From: Thermophilibacter provencensis
GTDB taxonomy: Bacteria > Actinomycetota > Coriobacteriia > Coriobacteriales > Atopobiaceae
Direction: 5' to 3'
Length of the DNA stretch: 64,000 nucleotides
NCBI RefSeq assembly: GCF_900128445.1
Contig: NZ_LT671417.1
Location: 2,057,201 to 2,121,200, forward strand
Shown here: one piece after another, positions 8,853-15,967 of the stretch
Layout of the letters: every line of letters begins with the position of its first letter
Position numbering within the stretch: position 1 is the first letter of the stretch
The notes under the pieces: generated by a model
The model's input: the letters and a program-made list of their open reading frames with translations, nothing else
Told to the model about the DNA's origin: nothing
Databases searched by the model: none
Made by a program: the position numbers and the translations under genes

Positions 8853-9776
8853 ATGGCCCACTCCCCGCTCGGACGAACGCTGCTGATTGCCAACCCCGCC
8901 GCCCACAGCGGCAAGGGCGCCGCCGGCGCCGACTTTGCCCGCCACTTCCTGGGAAGCTACGCCACCGCCACGAGCGGCTACGAGGTGCGCCTCACCACGG
9001 GCCCCGGAGACGCCGTGGGGATCGCCGCGGGGGCCGTCGGCTTTGATACGGTGCTCGCGCTCGGCGGCGACGGCGTCATCCATGAGGTCGTGAACGGCCT
9101 CATGAGGCTTCCGGGGTCCGCGCGGCCGCAGCTCGGCGTGATACCCCTCGGCTCCGGAAACGACTACGCCCGAACGCTCGGAATGGCGAGAAATGACGTC
9201 GAGGGCGCCTTCGCGCAGCTCGTGCGCGGCACCGTGCGCGAACTCGAGGTCGGTCGGGTCAACGGCGTTCACTTCATGCAGACCCTCTCGTTTGGCCTCG
9301 ACGCGGCGATTGCGCTGGACACGACGGACCGTCGCGCGGCCAACACCTCGCAGGAGGGCGAGGCGCTCTTCGTCACCTCAGGGCTCAAGATCCTCTCGCG
9401 GGCGAAGGGCGGCTTTCCCTGCACGGCGCGCTTTGACGGCGAGGGGCCGGTCGAGCTCAAGACGCTCATCTTCGCCGTGCAGGTGGGCCCAACTTACGGC
9501 GGCGGCTTCAGAATCTGCCCGGACGCCGATCCCGGAGACGGCCTTCTCGACGTCTGCTACAACGTCAAGAAACCGCTGCTCCCCCATCTGCTGGCACTCT
9601 TCGGGCTGGCGCGGGGCGGACGTCACGCGCGGTCGAGCGTCGTGAGCCTGCGCCATATCCGACATGCCGTTCTCGACTTTGCCGAGGAGCCGCCCTGCCA
9701 GGTCGACGGAGAGCGCATGCGCGGCGCCCACTTTGAGATCGACGTCATCCCCTCCGCCCTTCGCGTTGTCTGCTAA
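8853..9776 (+). CDS. Diacylglycerol/lipid kinase family protein
   Basis: 307 residues of the DAGK catalytic family (DgkB/YegS-like), which phosphorylates a lipid alcohol with ATP; in this lineage probably diacylglycerol or a related lipid. Motifs: IANPAAHSGKG near the N-terminus, the nucleotide-binding LALGGDGVIHEVVNGL, PLGSGNDYARTLG, and the C-terminal GDGLLDVCY...DGE..R half-barrel. The start ATG at 8853 has the weak GAGAAGGAC upstream; homology begins at LLIANPAA. The stop is embedded in the REP palindrome 9775-9795. Its last 400 bases are also read, on the other strand, by the RAYT reading frame. Confidence 0.9.
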   Translation: MAHSPLGRTLLIANPAAHSGKGAAGADFARHFLGSYATATSGYEVRLTTGPGDAVGIAAGAVGFDTVLALGGDGVIHEVVNGLMRLPGSARPQLGVIPLGSGNDYARTLGMARNDVEGAFAQLVRGTVRELEVGRVNGVHFMQTLSFGLDAAIALDTTDRRAANTSQEGEALFVTSGLKILSRAKGGFPCTARFDGEGPVELKTLIFAVQVGPTYGGGFRICPDADPGDGLLDVCYNVKKPLLPHLLALFGLARGGRHARSSVVSLRHIRHAVLDFAEEPPCQVDGERMRGAHFEIDVIPSALRVVC

Positions 9777-10550
9777 TTGGGGACAGTCCCCAATTAACGC
9801 AGCTTTTTGATGCAGGGCCTTCTCGATCGCGTAGCGACCGAGTCCCGTAAGCCTCCCGATCTGCCTGACGGAGAGGCCCGCCTCGCCGAGCCTGCGCAGA
9901 TGGCTCGCCCTTGCCTCGGGGGACATCGCCTTCAGCCCGTCGAGCCGCTCGGGCCAGATCGCGGCCGCTGCCGCCTCTATGGCCTCCTCGTCGGGGACCC
10001 TCGCCGAGGTCCGCGGATAGTACGGTGCCGCTGCGGCATCGTTAACGTACTCGCAGAAGCCGGCAACGCCTCCGAGCAGGTCGAGAACCATTCCCGTCTC
10101 GCAGATCCCCGCGTCGCCGACATACTCCGAGTAGCTGCTCCACGCATATTCCTGCGGCGCCGCCATCCTGGCGCGGGACGGATTCTGGTGAATGTACCTC
10201 ATCGTCGCAAGCAGCTGCTCGTCGGAGCCGATCGCGACGCTCGTGAAGCGCGAGGAGAAGACGTGCCCGACGTGCCCCCACCGCTCGTTGAAGTGGCGGG
10301 CATACGTGGTCGACACCAGGTGCGCGAACCCGCTCAGCTCCCCCTTGGCATCGTCGACGAGCAGGTGCACGTGGTTGCTCATGAGGCACCACGCCATCAC
10401 GCTCAGCGAGAACCTCTCGAGCGCCCGCCGCAGCATCTGAAGGAACGCCTCGTAGTCTCGCCCGTCCTCAAACAGCACCTGCTTGCCCGCGCCCCGCATG
10501 ATGACGTGATAGAGCCCCTGCTCCGACAGCTCCCTTGGTCCCCTCGGCAT
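9378..10550 (-). CDS. REP-associated tyrosine transposase (RAYT), with antisense C-terminal extension
   Basis: 390 residues from the ATG at 10550 (GGGGGAG upstream). Residues 1-250 are a Y1/HUH transposase of the RAYT type: HVIMRGAGKQ, the HUH pair in MSNHVHLLV (His60, His62), the candidate catalytic tyrosine in TTYARHFN (Tyr83), then GHVGHVFSSRF and RYIHQNPSRA. A helix-turn-helix-like tail reads LSVRQIGRLTGLGRYAIEKAL. RAYTs cut and move REP palindromes. From about residue 252 the frame runs through a REP palindrome (LIGDCPQLA) and then antisense to the lipid kinase gene to residue 390, so the true protein may have lost its own stop. REPs of the AATT type flank it at 9775 and 10651. Confidence 0.85.
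   Translation of the reverse strand: MPRGPRELSEQGLYHVIMRGAGKQVLFEDGRDYEAFLQMLRRALERFSLSVMAWCLMSNHVHLLVDDAKGELSGFAHLVSTTYARHFNERWGHVGHVFSSRFTSVAIGSDEQLLATMRYIHQNPSRARMAAPQEYAWSSYSEYVGDAGICETGMVLDLLGGVAGFCEYVNDAAAAPYYPRTSARVPDEEAIEAAAAAIWPERLDGLKAMSPEARASHLRRLGEAGLSVRQIGRLTGLGRYAIEKALHQKAALIGDCPQLADNAKGGGDDVDLKVGAAHALSVDLAGRLLGKVENGMSDMAQAHDARPRVTSAPRQPEECQQMGEQRFLDVVADVEKAVSGIGVRADSEAAAVSWAHLHGEDERLELDRPLAVKARRAGKAALRPREDLEP
9775..9795. repeat. REP palindrome at the 3' side of the RAYT conserved region
   Basis: AATTGGGG, ACAGT, CCCCAATT in plus orientation, overlapping the stop of the lipid kinase gene. With the inverted copy at 10651-10679 it brackets the RAYT gene. Confidence 0.9.
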
Positions 10551-10650
10551 GTCTCCCCCAATCGACGGCGTGCGAGGAAACATACCCGTCGTAAAAATCA
10601 AAATAAGATGCCGCCCGCCAGCGGTTCGGCGGACGGCATCAAAGGTTTGT

Positions 10651-10679
10651 GCAAATTGGGGACTGTCCCCAATTTGCAG
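10651..10679. repeat. REP palindrome at the 5' side of the RAYT gene
   Basis: A 29-base near-perfect palindrome: TGCAAATTGGGG, ACTGT, CCCCAATTTGCA, in minus orientation. It lies 100 bases upstream of the RAYT start and 2 bases past the ptsI stop. Confidence 0.9.
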
Positions 10680-10680
10680 A

Positions 10681-12384
10681 CTAGCGGGCGGCGGCCTGGA
10701 GCATGGCCTTGACCTCGGCGGCGGTCTTGAGCTTCATGACCTTCTCGGTGAGGGCGTCGGCGTCGGCCTTGGTCCACTCGGAGATGATGCGACGCGTGCG
10801 CAGGATCGACGGCGCGGACACGGAGAACTCGTTCAGGCCGAAGGAGAGCAGCACCGGGATGAGCAGCGGGTCAGCCGCGGCCTCGCCGCACATACCGACC
10901 ATGATGCCGGCCTTGCGGCCCTCCTCGATGATGCGCTTGAGCGAGCGCAGCACGGCGGGCTGGTAGACGTCGTAGAGATAGCCCACGCGGTCGTTGCCGC
11001 GGTCGGCGCACATGGTGTAGCCGATGAGGTCGTTGGTGCCGATGGAGAAGAAGTCGCACTCGGCGGCGAGGTCGTCGGCGATCAGCGACGCGGCGGGCGT
11101 CTCGATCATGGTGCCGACCTCGATGTCCTTGTTATAGGACACGCCGCGGGCGTCGAGCTCGGCCTTGCACTCCTCGACGAGGGCCTTCACCTGGCGAATC
11201 TCGTCAATGTTGGTGACGAGCGGGATCATGATCTTGATGTCGCCGAAGGCGGAGGCGCGCAGCAGCGCCGTGAGCTGGACCTTGTACTGGTCAGGGTTGT
11301 TGAGGCAGTAGCGCACCGCACGGTACCCCATGAAGGGGTTCTCCTCCTTCTGGAGGTTCATGTACGGGATCTCCTTGTCGCCGCCCACGTCGAGCGTGCG
11401 GATGATGACCGGCTGGTCCTTCATGCGCAGGGCGACCTTCTGGTACGCGGCGAACTGCTCGTCCTCGCTCGGGAGCTCCTTGGCGTCCATGAACAGGAAC
11501 TCGGAGCGGAACAGGCCCACGCCCTCGCAGTCGTGCTCGGAGGCGACGTTGGCGTCATCGGGGTTGCCGATGTTGGCGACGAGAAGGACCTTCTCGCCGT
11601 CGCCGGTCACGGTCTCCTTGCCGCGATAGGCCTCGAGCGCGAGCTTCTCCTCGGCATACTGCTTGGCCTTGGCACGATAGTGCGTAAGGTCGTTGTCGTC
11701 CGGGTTCACGATAACGCGGCCGCGCGAGCCGTCGACGATGACCATGTCGCCGCTCTTGATGTTCTTGGTGACGTCGGCGACGGAGAGGACGGCCGGGATC
11801 TCCAGCGCGCGGGCGATGATGGCGGAGTGGGACGTGCGGCCGCCGGTCTCGGTGACGATGGCGGCGACGTTGTCCTTGTCGATGTCCGCGGTCATGGACG
11901 GCGTGAGCTCGTGCACCACGACGACGGAGTTCTCGGGCAGCGTGGAGAGGTCGACGACCTCCTTGCCCAGAAGGTCGGCGAGAAGCCCGGTCTTGACGTC
12001 GGCCACGTCGGCCGCACGCTCGCGGAACAGCTCGTCCTCCATGTTGGCGAACATGTTGTAGTACATGTCATAGGCCTCGGAGACGGCCTGCTCGGCACAC
12101 ATGCCGCTCTCGATGGACGCGTTGACCATGTCCTTGATGCCGTCGTCCTCCGCGAACTCGATGTGGGCGCCCATGATGGCGGCGGCCTCCTCGCCAACCG
12201 TCACCTTCATGCGCTCGATCTGGGCGTTGGTCTGCTCGATGAACTTGACGACGGCGGCGGCATAGCGCTGCTTCTCGTCGCCGGCATCCTCGGGCTTGTG
12301 CGGCGTGAAGCTCAGGTCGGGCTCCACGGCGACGCGCGCGACGCCGATGCCGATGCCATCCGATGCGTTGACTCCCTCGTACAT
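10681..12384 (-). CDS. ptsI: PTS enzyme I (phosphoenolpyruvate-protein phosphotransferase)
   Basis: Transfers phosphate from PEP to HPr, the first step of sugar uptake by the PTS. 567 residues, normal length. The phosphohistidine is in GGRTSHSAIIAR. The PEP-binding barrel has GVGLFRSEFLFM, RTLDVGGDKEIPYM, GTMIETPAA, SIGTNDLIGYTMCADRGN and the conserved cysteine in GMCGEAAADP. The start ATG at 12384 has AGGGGGAAGAG upstream. It lies 104 bases downstream of fruK in the same direction, with small hairpins between. HPr and the fructose-specific EII are not in the window. Confidence 0.95.
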   Translation of the reverse strand: MYEGVNASDGIGIGVARVAVEPDLSFTPHKPEDAGDEKQRYAAAVVKFIEQTNAQIERMKVTVGEEAAAIMGAHIEFAEDDGIKDMVNASIESGMCAEQAVSEAYDMYYNMFANMEDELFRERAADVADVKTGLLADLLGKEVVDLSTLPENSVVVVHELTPSMTADIDKDNVAAIVTETGGRTSHSAIIARALEIPAVLSVADVTKNIKSGDMVIVDGSRGRVIVNPDDNDLTHYRAKAKQYAEEKLALEAYRGKETVTGDGEKVLLVANIGNPDDANVASEHDCEGVGLFRSEFLFMDAKELPSEDEQFAAYQKVALRMKDQPVIIRTLDVGGDKEIPYMNLQKEENPFMGYRAVRYCLNNPDQYKVQLTALLRASAFGDIKIMIPLVTNIDEIRQVKALVEECKAELDARGVSYNKDIEVGTMIETPAASLIADDLAAECDFFSIGTNDLIGYTMCADRGNDRVGYLYDVYQPAVLRSLKRIIEEGRKAGIMVGMCGEAAADPLLIPVLLSFGLNEFSVSAPSILRTRRIISEWTKADADALTEKVMKLKTAAEVKAMLQAAAR

Positions 12385-12464
12385 CTCTTCCCCCTACTTC
12401 CTGGCCGCTGACGCGGCCACTTCCCAGTATGGCCACGTCCCTCGTGGGACGGGAACACCAAGGA

Positions 12465-12482
12465 GCGGGCCGGATGGCCCGC
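12465..12482 (-). terminator. Hairpin between fruK and ptsI
   Basis: GCGGGCC/GGCCCGC with a 4-base loop, next to further small stems (GGCCGC/GCGGCC and GTCCC/GGGAC) in the same 104-base gap. It could be a partial terminator or a stabilising stem; no T-tract. Confidence 0.4.
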
Positions 12483-12488
12483 GAGAGG

Positions 12489-13493
12489 CTACTTCTCGGC
12501 CTTCTCGGCCGCCTCGCGCTCGGCCTCGCGGGCCTTGTTGGCCTCCATGTCGCGCGCGATGGAGCCGGGAATGGCGCGGCCCATCTTCTTGTAGAGCGCG
12601 CCGACGACGCGGTCGATCGTCGAGCGCTTTGCGATGCCCTTGCTGGCCGCGGTCGCGGTGCCGCAGGCGGAGGCGAAGATGAGCGCGGTCTCGTAGTCCA
12701 CGCCGCGCGTGACCTGGGCGAGGAAGCCGCCGACCATGGAGTCGCCGGCGCCGGTGGCGTTGACCAGGCGAATCTTGGCGGTGGGGACAACGTGCTCGGC
12801 GCCGTTCTCGTCAAGCAGCAGCGAGCCGTGGCCGCCGCAGGAGATGATGACGTTGCGCGCGCCCGCATCCTGGAGCTTGTGGGCGTACGGCATGCACTCG
12901 TCGGGCTCCTCGATCTCAGCGCCGAAGATGCGGCCGACCTCATGGTTGTTGGGCTTGATGAGGAACGGGTGCGCCTCGAGGGACTCCATCAGGAGCTGGC
13001 CGGGGGCGTCCACGACGAACTGGATGCCTCGCCCGCCGAGGCGGCGCATGATCTGCATGTACATGTCCTCGGGCAGGGAGTTGGGGATCGAGCCCGTGAG
13101 GACGAGCGTGTCATCGGAGCCGACGATGTCCATGCGCTCGAGCAGCTCGTTGACCTTCTTCTCGGGGATCTTGGGGCCCATGCCGTTGACCATCGTCATG
13201 ACGATGCCGTTGAGCTTGACGTTGATGCGGGTGTAGCCGCGGTCGAGGATGACGAAGTTGCTCGCGACGCCCTTCTCCTGCAGGCACCTGAGGAGGTAGT
13301 CGCCGGTGAAGCCGGCGGCGATGCCCATCGCGATGCTGGGGACGTCGAGCTCGTTGAGCAGGGTCGAGATGTTGATGCCGTTGCCGCCGCAGTGCAGCTC
13401 CTCGTTCGAGGACCTGTTGGTAAAGCCCATGTCCAGCGTCAGCGGGTGCATGACGTAGTCAAGGGCGGGGTTCAACGTCATTGTGTAAATCAA
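12489..13493 (-). CDS. fruK: 1-phosphofructokinase, PfkB family
   Basis: Phosphorylates fructose 1-phosphate to fructose 1,6-bisphosphate after fructose PTS uptake. 334 residues of the PfkB/ribokinase family. It starts MIYTMTLNPALDY, the standard FruK beginning, from a TTG codon at 13493 with GGAAGGAG six bases upstream. Signature GGNGINIS is near residue 37 and the catalytic NATGAGDSMVGGF near residue 245. The C-terminal 25 residues are Ala/Glu/Lys-rich and charged, longer than typical. It is upstream of ptsI in the same direction, which supports a fructose role; a tagatose 6-phosphate kinase role is the main alternative. Confidence 0.85.
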   Translation of the reverse strand: MIYTMTLNPALDYVMHPLTLDMGFTNRSSNEELHCGGNGINISTLLNELDVPSIAMGIAAGFTGDYLLRCLQEKGVASNFVILDRGYTRINVKLNGIVMTMVNGMGPKIPEKKVNELLERMDIVGSDDTLVLTGSIPNSLPEDMYMQIMRRLGGRGIQFVVDAPGQLLMESLEAHPFLIKPNNHEVGRIFGAEIEEPDECMPYAHKLQDAGARNVIISCGGHGSLLLDENGAEHVVPTAKIRLVNATGAGDSMVGGFLAQVTRGVDYETALIFASACGTATAASKGIAKRSTIDRVVGALYKKMGRAIPGSIARDMEANKAREAEREAAEKAEK

Positions 13494-13607
13494 CGCGCGC
13501 TCCTTCCAACGGGCAGACTCACGGACTCAAGTATGCCGCATAACGCCCCCGCAACAAACCGTAAATCGCCTATACGGCGTAAGGATTTCCGCCAAAGGGC
13601 CGTCCCG

Positions 13608-13630
13608 GCCCCCGCGGGCGCGCCGGGGGC
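13608..13630. other. GC-rich hairpin in the gap upstream of fruK
   Basis: GCCCCCG (13608-13614) and CGGGGGC (13624-13630). The same gap (13494-13698) also has CGCC-TATAC-GGCG near 13567-13579, a small dyad that could be an operator for fruK. Nothing else is recognised here. Confidence 0.3.
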
Positions 13631-13698
13631 GGGGAACCATCTCATATATCAGTAGCTGCTGCAGTCGTGCCGCCCGAGACAAGGGCTGGCGAGAAGAA

Positions 13699-13730
13699 CG
13701 GGCCGGGCACCGCAGGGGTGGCCCGGCCCG
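13699..13730 (-). terminator. Terminator of tRNA-Arg
   Basis: Perfect 10-bp stem CGGGCCGGGC/GCCCGGCCCG with a 12-base loop, followed on the minus strand by TTCTTCT. Confidence 0.8.
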
Positions 13731-13739
13731 AGGCTCTCG

Positions 13740-13816
13740 TGGTGCGCCCTGAGGGATTCGAACCCCCGACCTTCGGATTAGAAGTCCGCGGCTCTATCCA
13801 ACTGAGCTAAGGGCGC
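13740..13816 (-). tRNA. tRNA-Arg (TCT)
   Basis: Acceptor GCGCCCT, anticodon loop CTTCTAA with anticodon TCT, T-loop GGTTCGAATCC, encoded CCA at 13740-13742. A possible -10 box TATAGA (13847-13842) overlaps the stop of the Nudix gene upstream, so it may have its own promoter or be read from that operon. Confidence 0.95.
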
Positions 13817-13842
13817 GTTTCGCGACATGCCGCGTGGTCATT

Positions 13843-14421
13843 CTATAGCAACCCGTAGGCCCGCGCCGCGAGAATGCCGGTCACGGTCTTGGCGTCGTCG
13901 ATGAGGCCGCGGCGAATGGCCTCCACGGCGTCCTCGACGCCCACCCACAGGACGTTCAGAAACTCCCCCTCGTCAGGCGCCGCCTCCCCCTGCGTGAGGC
14001 CGTGGGCGAAGTACACCGAGGTGTGCTCGTTCGTAAAGCCGGGGGCGCCGTAGGACTCGGCGAGGAGCTCCAGGCGGTCGGCCACGAGCCCCGTCTCCTC
14101 GGTGAGCTCGCGGGCGGCACAGACGTCTCGCGGCTCGTCCGGGTCCACCTTGCCGGCAGGGATCTCGAGCGTCATCCGCCCCAGCGCCACGCGATACTGG
14201 CGCACCAGGCACACGCGCCCGTCGCGCACCGCCACCACGCCGGCGCCGCCGTGGTGGCGCACCACCTCGCGCCAGTCGAGGGAGCCGTCGGAGAGCCCCA
14301 CCCGCAGGTGCTCCACGGAGAAGATGCGTCCCTCCCACTCGACGTTCTTCTCGACCACCCGTTCGATCAGGGTCTCATCCGGCTCGAGCGCGGCCTCGAT
14401 GGCGTCAAGTCCCTCTGACAT
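13843..14421 (-). CDS. Nudix hydrolase, ADP-ribose pyrophosphatase type
   Basis: 192 residues. The Nudix box GKVDPDEPRDVCAARELTEE followed by TGLV fits GX5EX7REUXEEXGU exactly. The Pro in SYGAPGFTNEH about 16 residues after the box is typical of ADP-ribose pyrophosphatases, which hydrolyse ADP-ribose to AMP and ribose 5-phosphate. The start ATG at 14421 has GGGGGAGTGAGGGGG upstream. It begins 6 bases after the nuclease gene, so both are probably co-transcribed. Substrate is inferred from the family only. Confidence 0.88.
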   Translation of the reverse strand: MSEGLDAIEAALEPDETLIERVVEKNVEWEGRIFSVEHLRVGLSDGSLDWREVVRHHGGAGVVAVRDGRVCLVRQYRVALGRMTLEIPAGKVDPDEPRDVCAARELTEETGLVADRLELLAESYGAPGFTNEHTSVYFAHGLTQGEAAPDEGEFLNVLWVGVEDAVEAIRRGLIDDAKTVTGILAARAYGLL

Positions 14422-14427
14422 GCCCCC

Positions 14428-15213
14428 TCACTCCCCCGCGGCGGAGAATCGCCCCGTCGCGTAGTCGATGTCGTAGCCGGCAACGGCGTTGTAGACCTCG
14501 ACCTCGAGGTCGAGCTCGCCGTCCGAGCTGCGCACGTCCACGATGACGCTCCGCGGCAGGAGCTCGTCGCCCTCGTAGACGGGGGTCGCGGAGTAGTAGA
14601 CGGTCCCGCCGTTGTGGCGCAGCCAGTCGCGCGCGAGGCCCTCGGCGTAGGCCATGCCGCCGTTCTGGCCCGTGTTGTCGCCGACGTTCTGCGTGCGCGT
14701 GCCCGTGACCAGATTGTAGTCCGCGTCGTCCCCTCCGAGGGACTTGGCGAGCAGGTGGCTGCGGTTGAAGATCGCGCCGTGGTAGGTGGAGCCGTCGGGG
14801 TTCACGATGTCCACCTCGCGGTTGTGCCCCCACCCGGCGGGGTGGATGTCGTGGATGTCCTCGCGCTCGCGGTCCGCGCCCTCGCGCGACATCTCGGGCG
14901 TGACGAGCGCGACCACGCGACCCGTGCGCCCGAGCGAGTCGAGCCCCTCGTAGCGAGCCTCACCCGGGTCCAGGTCAACGTCGACGACGGCCGTCCCGAC
15001 CACGCGGTAGTAGTCCGGGCTCTCGCCGGGGTCCCACTCGGTGTAGCCGGCCTGCCGCTCGGAGATGCGCGGAGGCTCCTGCGCCGCCCGCAGCCCGGGG
15101 GCGCCGGGGAGCGCGCCCGCAGCGCCGAGCGCCAGCAGCGCAACGAAGACAATCGCAACGATGAGCGCGGGCCTGCTCTGGGGGCGCCGCGCGCCGAACG
15201 TCCTTCTCGCCAT
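14428..15213 (-). CDS. Secreted or membrane-anchored DNA/RNA non-specific endonuclease
   Basis: 261 residues. The N-terminal ALIVAIVFVALLALGAAGALPG is a signal anchor, so the catalytic part lies outside the cytoplasmic membrane. The catalytic region reads YNRSHLL in a form FNRSHLLAKSLGG, like streptodornase-type nucleases (RSHL in place of DRGH), followed by NLVTGTRTQNVG and a Glu in GMAYAEGL. It may scavenge nucleotides or act in DNA uptake; the sequence does not decide. The ATG at 15213 has GAGGGG upstream; upstream in-frame codons have no signal-like sequence. It is the first gene of a two-gene unit with the Nudix hydrolase. Confidence 0.82.
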   Translation of the reverse strand: MARRTFGARRPQSRPALIVAIVFVALLALGAAGALPGAPGLRAAQEPPRISERQAGYTEWDPGESPDYYRVVGTAVVDVDLDPGEARYEGLDSLGRTGRVVALVTPEMSREGADREREDIHDIHPAGWGHNREVDIVNPDGSTYHGAIFNRSHLLAKSLGGDDADYNLVTGTRTQNVGDNTGQNGGMAYAEGLARDWLRHNGGTVYYSATPVYEGDELLPRSVIVDVRSSDGELDLEVEVYNAVAGYDIDYATGRFSAAGE

Positions 15214-15409
15214 GTGCCCCTCCCTTCCCGCATCGCAGGATACCATGCGGCCCGGACGGAATCGGCGGCCCGCCGCGGCTTGCGCCGCGATTGAGGGGGA
15301 GGCTCGCGAGCGTGCCCCGGCGCACGGAATCCCCGTCCGGAGCCACCGTTCCGTGCGCGGGGGCATGCTCGGGCGGACCCGCCTCAGCCCCGCCCGAGAC
15401 ACGGCAAAA

Positions 15410-15437
15410 CGGCCGGGCACCCGAAGGCGCCCGGCCG
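15410..15437 (-). terminator. Terminator of the tRNA-His-Lys-Lys transcript
   Basis: Perfect stem CGGCCGGGC/GCCCGGCCG with a 10-base loop, followed on the minus strand by TTTTGCC. The rest of the 15214-15446 gap shows only a small CGCGGC/GCCGCG stem. Confidence 0.8.
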
Positions 15438-15446
15438 AATCTATCG

Positions 15447-15522
15447 TGGTGGATCGTCAGGGGTTCGAACCCTGGACCTTGGGATTAAGAGTCCCCTGCT
15501 CTACCAGCTGAGCTAACGATCC
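15447..15522 (-). tRNA. tRNA-Lys (CTT), copy 2
   Basis: Acceptor GGATCGT, anticodon loop CTCTTAA with anticodon CTT, T-loop GGTTCGAACCC, CCA encoded at 15447-15449. It is identical in sequence to the copy at 15529-15604. Confidence 0.95.
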
Positions 15523-15528
15523 AAAAAG

Positions 15529-15604
15529 TGGTGGATCGTCAGGGGTTCGAACCCTGGACCTTGGGATTAAGAGTCCCCTGCTCTACCAGCTGAGCTAACG
15601 ATCC
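15529..15604 (-). tRNA. tRNA-Lys (CTT), copy 1
   Basis: Same 76-base gene as the neighbouring copy, separated by six bases (AAAAAG on the plus strand). It lies between tRNA-His and the second tRNA-Lys in one transcript. Confidence 0.95.
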
Positions 15605-15617
15605 GTATTCGATTAAA

Positions 15618-15694
15618 TGGGGTGGGCGAAGGGTCTCGAACCCTCGACCTACGGAGCCACAGTCCGTCGCTCTGCCAACTGAGCTACACCCACC
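15618..15694 (-). tRNA. tRNA-His (GTG)
   Basis: Acceptor GTGGGTG with an encoded extra G at position -1 paired to discriminator C73, the histidine identity element. Anticodon loop contains GTG; T-loop GGTTCGAGACC; CCA at 15618-15620. Confidence 0.95.
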
Positions 15695-15725
15695 ATTTTT
15701 GGCCACCTCTTCAAGCAGCTCGATT

Positions 15726-15754
15726 ATTATGCAAAACCCCGCCGTCCGATGCAA
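15726..15754 (-). promoter_or_regulatory. Promoter of the tRNA-His-Lys-Lys unit
   Basis: -35 TTGCAT (15754-15749), 17-base spacer, -10 CATAAT (15731-15726), about 32 bases upstream of tRNA-His. Confidence 0.75.
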
Positions 15755-15779
15755 GGACTTTTTTGGGGAGTCCACATCT

Positions 15780-15965
15780 TCACATCACAAGGGCGAGAAG
15801 GACGACCGCAAGCAGGGCGAGAAGCACGAGCGCACACCCGCAGCCTCCGCAGCCTCCCCTCTCGGCGCCACCTCGCACGAGCGGGTCCACTCCGTAGTGC
15901 GTGAGCGCGCGCTCCGGCGTGGACCAGCGGCCGTCCCGATTGAAGTCGAAGGGGTTTCCCGCCAT
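15780..15965 (-). CDS. Small C-terminally anchored protein with an EF-hand-like loop
   Basis: 61 residues from the ATG at 15965: MAGNPFDFNRDGRWSTPERA, then a Gly/Cys linker RGGCGGCGCA, then a single hydrophobic helix ALVLLALLAVVLLALVM at the C-terminus. DFNRDGRWS resembles the calcium-binding DxNxDG loop of EF-hand or dockerin modules. It starts 3 bases after the Fic stop, so it is probably translated with Fic. No family was recognised. It might be a membrane-tethered partner of Fic or simply co-transcribed. Confidence 0.65.
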   Translation of the reverse strand: MAGNPFDFNRDGRWSTPERALTHYGVDPLVRGGAERGGCGGCGCALVLLALLAVVLLALVM

Positions 15966-15967
15966 GC

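Noticed and set aside
10549-12411. Plus-strand frame of about 620 codons over ptsI
   Set aside because: Shadow of ptsI with low-complexity composition.
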